A stretch of DNA of 38,173 nt, from contig NZ_CAJF01000033.1 of NCBI RefSeq assembly GCF_000304335.1, positions 1 through 38,173 of the forward strand, given 5' to 3'. The stretch comes from Microbacterium yannicii PS01. GTDB taxonomy: Bacteria > Actinomycetota > Actinomycetes > Actinomycetales > Microbacteriaceae. A model generated the notes under the pieces. The model searched no databases and had not been told where the DNA came from. It was given only the letters and a program-made list of their open reading frames with translations. A program made the translations under genes and the position numbers. Positions within the stretch are counted from its first letter, which is position 1; the number at the start of each line of letters is the position of its first letter. Below, piece by piece: positions 34,708 through 38,173 of this stretch.

Positions 34708-34713
34708 ACGCTA
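34708..34713 (-). promoter_or_regulatory. -10 element of the MOSC gene (leaderless, internal to the cluster)
   Basis: TAGCGT lies 6 nt before the GTG at 34701, within the 55-nt gap after apbE. It would allow separate expression of MOSC and the membrane reductase. Confidence 0.5.
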
Positions 34714-34756
34714 TCTCGTCCGCGGGAGCGGACGGCGCGGGTCGGGCACAGGAGCG

Positions 34757-35677
34757 TCACGTGAACAGGTCGGCGCGGCACCCGGGCGACCACTCGACGC
34801 GACCGTCCGTCGTCATCCGCACCCATTCGACGCGCCGATCGTGCGCCAGGCGCGGACCGCCGTCGAAGAACAGCGCGGTCGCGACCGCATCGGCCGTCAT
34901 CGCGTCGCGGGCGACCGCCCACGTCGCCGCGATGGTCCGCACCGGAGCACCGGTGCGGGCGTCGAGGACGTGGTGAAGCCCTCCGCCTGCTGCCGAGGGC
35001 CAGGCTCGCCGATTCGTCGCCGAGGCGCAGAGCGCGGCATCCGTCACCTCCCACACGCCGACCGCGCGATGACGGTCGAACGGGTGCTCGAGCCCGATGC
35101 GCTGCGGTGCGCCCCGCACGGCGAGGTCGCCTCCCGCGTCGACCACGACGTGCCCCCGCGCATCCGCACTCTCGTCGTCGAGCACCACGCGCAGCACGAG
35201 GTCGACGAGCCGGCCTTTGCCGAGCGCACCGACATCGATGGTCGCCGGCCGGCGCAGTTCGAGGATGCCGTCGTCCCACGTGAGGACCTCGCGCCAATCC
35301 GCGGGGGCGGGGAGGGCTCCGAGGTCCTGAAGCGAGTAGGCGGCGTCATAGCCGAGGTGCTCGAGCGAGTCGCCGACGAGCGGATTGACCGCCCCACCGG
35401 TGGCGTCGGACACATCGGCGAGGACGTCGAGCATCGGCTGCGCATCGGCCGGGGCGGGCACGGCCCGCGGCCGGCGAGCGAGGCCGCGCACGAGCGAGTC
35501 GTCACGGAAACGCGACCACGCACGGTCGAACCCATCGATCGTCCCGGAGACGGCGTCCCTGGCGCCGGAGGCGAGAGGCGTCGCCGTCTCGATCTCCCAC
35601 GTGGTGCCGATGGCGTCGAACCGCCAGACCGCCGGGGCACCCGTCACCGGCGCTCCGTCGTCCGGCTCGAGGCCCAC
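34757..35677 (-). CDS. apbE: ApbE-family FAD:protein FMN transferase
   Basis: This flavin transferase (306 residues) covalently attaches FMN from FAD to Thr or Ser of a target protein outside the cytoplasmic membrane. The family motifs appear in order: FDAIGTTWEIE, IDVGALGKGRLVDLV, VVDAGGDLAVRG, HHVLDARTGAPV and TADAVATALFF. No signal peptide is obvious from GTG 35677, which may matter for where it acts. The start is one base after the stop of the FMN-binding lipoprotein gene (TAG-C-GTG), so the two are coupled. That protein is its likely substrate. Confidence 0.93.
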   Translation of the reverse strand: MGLEPDDGAPVTGAPAVWRFDAIGTTWEIETATPLASGARDAVSGTIDGFDRAWSRFRDDSLVRGLARRPRAVPAPADAQPMLDVLADVSDATGGAVNPLVGDSLEHLGYDAAYSLQDLGALPAPADWREVLTWDDGILELRRPATIDVGALGKGRLVDLVLRVVLDDESADARGHVVVDAGGDLAVRGAPQRIGLEHPFDRHRAVGVWEVTDAALCASATNRRAWPSAAGGGLHHVLDARTGAPVRTIAATWAVARDAMTADAVATALFFDGGPRLAHDRRVEWVRMTTDGRVEWSPGCRADLFT

Positions 35678-35678
35678 G

Positions 35679-36161
35679 CTACGCGGCGGCCTCGGCCTTG
35701 ATGGCGTCGATCGCGTCGTTGAAGCCGCCGCTGGTGAGCGACGATCCGGCGACTCTGCTGACCTGGATGTCGTCGATGTCCTCGCCGACCACCACGTCGG
35801 CGATGCCGCCGATGAACTGGCCCTGGTACTGCTCCGACTCCCGCTTCTGCGGATCGCCGGTGACCTCGACATCGGTGATCACATCACCTTCGAGCGTCAC
35901 GGTGACGGAGATGGTCTCGACGGATTCCGGTGTGGAGTACGTGCCGTCGGCCGTGTACGTGCCGTCGGCGTACGCGCCGGTGCCGGACGCGCCGCTCGAC
36001 CCGCCCGAGTCCGTCGCTCCCGTGTCGCCCGCCGGCTGCTCACCCGGGTCGCCCGTGTCGCCGCTCGACGGCGCGCAGCCGGCGAGCAGGGCGATGCCGG
36101 TGACGGCGACCAGGGCGGCCCCGGGGCGAGCGGGGCGGGGTGCGAGTGCGGTGCGGATCAT
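35679..36161 (-). CDS. FMN-binding domain lipoprotein
   Basis: This small secreted lipoprotein has 160 residues. The signal peptide ends in a lipobox (VTGIALLAGC, Cys near residue 29). An Asp/Gly/Ser/Thr-rich linker follows, then a FMN_bind-type domain (YADGTYTADGTYSTPES, VETISVTVTLEGDVITDVEV). The flavinylation-like motif reads SRVAGSSLTSGGFND and can be aligned with the DxxSGATxTS motif, so an FMN would be linked to a Thr or Ser there. The ATG at 36161 has AGGAGG at about 6-nt spacing. It is the first gene of the cluster with apbE. A CATAGG-type direct repeat lies about 70 nt upstream. Confidence 0.92.
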   Translation of the reverse strand: MIRTALAPRPARPGAALVAVTGIALLAGCAPSSGDTGDPGEQPAGDTGATDSGGSSGASGTGAYADGTYTADGTYSTPESVETISVTVTLEGDVITDVEVTGDPQKRESEQYQGQFIGGIADVVVGEDIDDIQVSRVAGSSLTSGGFNDAIDAIKAEAAA

Positions 36162-36207
36162 GACGGTCCTCCTGGCTCGGGTCGTCGACGAGGTGCGATC
36201 ACGACGT

Positions 36208-36221
36208 CGAGGAGATCCTCG
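36208..36221 (-). other. Short palindrome in the leader of the lipoprotein gene
   Basis: CGAGGA and TCCTCG are self-complementary around GA, giving about a 5-bp hairpin. It also contains the possible -10 GAGGAT (36220-36215, minus strand), 9 nt after the proximal CATAGG box. Confidence 0.3.
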
Positions 36222-36229
36222 CAATCACG

Positions 36230-36246
36230 CCTATGAAGCACCTTTG
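36230..36246 (-). promoter_or_regulatory. CAAAGG/CATAGG direct repeat upstream of the flavin redox operon
   Basis: On the minus strand CAAAGG (36246-36241) is followed by CATAGG (36235-36230), exactly 11 bp apart. GAGGAT, a weak -10, follows 9 nt later. This matches the layout in front of the response regulator (CATAGG repeats, 8 nt, GACAAT). It is the likely binding site of that regulator. Confidence 0.6.
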
Positions 36247-36250
36247 AGGT

Positions 36251-37285
36251 TCAGGCCGCCCCGTCGAACATGCTCGTGACGGAGCCGTCCTCGAAGACCT
36301 CGTGGATGGCCCGCGCCAGCAGCGGCGCGATCGGCAGGATCGTGAGGGTCGAGAAGCGCTTGTGCTCCGGAACGGGGACGGTGTCGGTGACGACGACCTC
36401 GTCGATCGCCTCGCTCTGAAGGCGCTGCGCGGCCGGGTCGCTGAAGATCGCGTGCGTCGCGGCCACGATCACCTTGACGGCGCCGTTGGCCTTGAGCGCC
36501 TCGGCGGCCTTCACGATGGTGCCGCCGGTGTCGATCATGTCATCCACGAGCAGGCAGACGCGGCCGTCGACCGCGCCGACGATCTCGTTGACGGTGACCT
36601 GGTTGGCGACGTTGGGGTCGCGCCGCTTGTGGATGATCGCCAGCGGCGCGCCGAGGCTGTCGGACCACGTATCGGCGACCCGGACCCGGCCGGTGTCGGG
36701 CGACACGACGGTGAGGCGCGCGCGGTCGTCGGCGCTGAGCGTCTTCTCGAAGTACTCCAGCAGTACGGGCTTGGCGAAGAGGTGATCGACGGGTCCGTCG
36801 AAGAAGCCCTGGATCTGCGCGGCGTGCAGGTCCACGCTCATGATCCGGTCGGCGCCGGCCGTCTTGAACAGGTCGGCGACCAGGCGGGCGCTGATCGGCT
36901 CGCGGCCGCGGCCCTTCTTGTCCTGGCGCGAATACGGGAAGTACGGCGCGACGACGGTGATGCGCTTGGCCGATGCGCGCTTGGCGGCGTCGAGCATGAT
37001 GAGGGTCTCCATCATCCACTCGTTGACGGGCGGGCCGAAGCTCTGGATGAGGAACAGGTCGCAGCCACGGATCGACACCTCGAACCGCGTGAGGATCTCG
37101 CCCGAGGCGAAGGTGCGGTACTCGGTGGGCACGAGCTCGGTGCTCAGCTGCTCGGCGACCTCGGCGGCCAGTCCGGGGTGCGAACTCCCCCGCGCGATGA
37201 CCAGCCGCTTCTTGGTCTTGGCGACAAGACCCGGCGCGATGTCGTTCTCCCGGTCGAGCTCAACGGTCTTCTTCTTGCGCCCCAT
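36251..37285 (-). CDS. prs: ribose-phosphate diphosphokinase (PRPP synthetase)
   Basis: This enzyme (344 residues) makes PRPP from ribose 5-phosphate and ATP, for nucleotides, histidine and tryptophan. The motifs RTFASGEILTRFEVSIRGCD, FPYSRQDKKGRGREPISARL and VDLHAAQIQGFFDGPVDHLF are present. The PRPP-binding loop VCLLVDDMIDTGGTIVKAAE is intact. The start is ATG 37285 (MGRKKKTVELDREN), which gives a short basic N-terminal extension of about 25 residues before the core. It overlaps the 3' end of glmU by 26 nt, so the two are likely coupled; this is the usual glmU-prs order. Confidence 0.97.
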   Translation of the reverse strand: MGRKKKTVELDRENDIAPGLVAKTKKRLVIARGSSHPGLAAEVAEQLSTELVPTEYRTFASGEILTRFEVSIRGCDLFLIQSFGPPVNEWMMETLIMLDAAKRASAKRITVVAPYFPYSRQDKKGRGREPISARLVADLFKTAGADRIMSVDLHAAQIQGFFDGPVDHLFAKPVLLEYFEKTLSADDRARLTVVSPDTGRVRVADTWSDSLGAPLAIIHKRRDPNVANQVTVNEIVGAVDGRVCLLVDDMIDTGGTIVKAAEALKANGAVKVIVAATHAIFSDPAAQRLQSEAIDEVVVTDTVPVPEHKRFSTLTILPIAPLLARAIHEVFEDGSVTSMFDGAA

Positions 37286-38173
37286 CGTCCGCTTTCTGTG
37301 CGGACCGAGCCTTCGCCGCGACGTCCGCGGCCCCGGTTCCCGGTCTGTTCTTCTCGACCCACCCCTCGACATTGCGCTGAGGGGCGACACTGAGAGCGAG
37401 AGCACCGGCAGGGACGTCTTTGCGGATGACGGCCCCTGCTCCGGTCTTCGCGCCGTCTCCGATCCTAACGGGCGCCACGAAGACGTTGTGCGACCCGGTG
37501 TGGACCTCGTCGCCGATCTCGGTGCGGTGCTTGGTCAGATCGTCGTAGTTCGCCGTGATGGCGCCGGCCCCGAGATTGACCCCGGTGCCGATGGTCGTGT
37601 CGCCGATGTACGACAGGTGCGGGACCTTGCTGCCCTCGCCGATCGTCGAGTTCTTGATCTCGACGAAGGTGCCGACCTTGCCCTTGTCGCCGAGATAGGT
37701 CCCGGGGCGCAGGTACGCGAACGGCCCCACGGTTGCGCGGGCGCCGATGACCGCGAGCGTCGCGTCGGTCCGGGTGACGGTCGCACCCGCGCCGACCTCG
37801 CAGTCCACGAGGCTGGTGTCGGGACCGACCGTGGCGCCCTCGGCGATCGCCGTGCTGCGCAGGATGTGGGTGTTCGGCAGCACGGTGACGTCCGGCGCGA
37901 GGGTCGCGGTCACGTCGATCCAGGTCGTCGCGGGATCGATGATCGTGGCGCCCTCGAGCTGCCAGCGCCGCACGGTGCGCGCGTTGAGCACCCGCGCCGC
38001 CTCGGACAGCTGCACCCGGTCGTTCACGCCCAGGGCGGCTGCGGCATCCGGCGCCGCCGATGCGGCCACGATCAGCCGCGAGTCGCGCAGCAGCGCCACC
38101 ACGTCGGTGAGGTACTTCTCGCCCTGCGCGTTCGCGGTGCCCACGAGCGACAGGTGCGCGCGCAGCGCGGGGG
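37260..38173 (-). CDS. glmU: bifunctional GlmU, C-terminal part (5' end beyond the window)
   Basis: GlmU makes UDP-N-acetylglucosamine for peptidoglycan: the N-terminal half is the uridylyltransferase and the C-terminal half the acetyltransferase. The visible 304 codons start inside the uridylyltransferase domain (TNAQGEKYLTDVVALLRD). They pass through an alpha-helical linker into a left-handed beta-helix (VGPFAYLRPGTYLGDKGKVG, GVNLGAGAITANYDDLTKHR). The C-terminal tail is charged. The acetyltransferase residues in this region (Arg in LRPGT, Lys in VEIKNS, AITANYD) are present. The frame is open to 38173. The 3' end overlaps prs by 26 nt. Confidence 0.97.
   Translation of the reverse strand, partial: PALRAHLSLVGTANAQGEKYLTDVVALLRDSRLIVAASAAPDAAAALGVNDRVQLSEAARVLNARTVRRWQLEGATIIDPATTWIDVTATLAPDVTVLPNTHILRSTAIAEGATVGPDTSLVDCEVGAGATVTRTDATLAVIGARATVGPFAYLRPGTYLGDKGKVGTFVEIKNSTIGEGSKVPHLSYIGDTTIGTGVNLGAGAITANYDDLTKHRTEIGDEVHTGSHNVFVAPVRIGDGAKTGAGAVIRKDVPAGALALSVAPQRNVEGWVEKNRPGTGAADVAAKARSAQKADDGAQEEDR

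Overview
The window is about 70% GC, densely packed and bidirectionally coded, with frequent GTG starts. It is very probably a chromosomal segment of a high-GC actinobacterium of the Micrococcales, most likely Microbacteriaceae (Microbacterium-like). This rests on the protein sequences, on TANNNT -10 elements lying 6-7 nt from start codons, and on an old actinobacterial gene order (glmU-prs-rplY-pth-mfd-mazG-eno-ftsB) that survives in order but with other genes inserted. I see no tRNA, rRNA, CRISPR, insertion sequence or prophage. No gene-free stretch exceeds 300 bp; the longest is 25033-25292.

Layout. 1-2652 (minus): 3' part of a FtsB/DivIC-like division protein is missing at the left edge, then enolase and an O-methyltransferase. 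2684-6020: small regulatory pairs, namely a GntR repressor with a DUF1648 membrane protein, a DUF4442 protein, and an AraC regulator divergent from a VOC protein. 6007-11412: SGNH hydrolase, APC permease, hisS, mazG, nhaA. 11591-16726: ppc, a 56-residue zinc ribbon, a hexapeptide-repeat protein and glutamate dehydrogenase. 16757-19210: a DUF2652 cyclase-fold protein downstream of an MFS transporter with a C-terminal cyclic-nucleotide-binding domain that carries a 1-nt frameshift. 19243-25032: mfd, a Pro-rich membrane protein, pth and rplY. 25293-27687: a 40-residue membrane protein, gluconokinase and a divergent 6-phosphogluconate dehydrogenase. 27760-30198: a divergent FAD oxidoreductase/SDR pair. 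30296-32580: an OmpR-type two-component system. 32577-36161 (minus): a four-gene flavin electron-transfer cluster. 36251-38173: prs and the 3' part of glmU.

The most interesting region is 30247-36246. A two-component system lies tail-to-tail with an operon encoding an FMN-binding lipoprotein, ApbE flavin transferase, a MOSC protein and a membrane protein that fuses an RnfD/NqrB-like domain to a ferredoxin-reductase-like domain. The same CATAGG direct repeat, at about 11-bp spacing and followed 8-9 nt later by a weak GANNAT -10, precedes both the response regulator and the lipoprotein gene. This suggests that the two-component system controls the redox module.

Other points: about twelve genes look leaderless; hisS carries an in-frame linker containing a sequence that resembles a dispersed repeat; and the octamer CGGATGCC/GGCATCCG is strongly over-represented. 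All functional statements are from reading the sequence; no database search was run.
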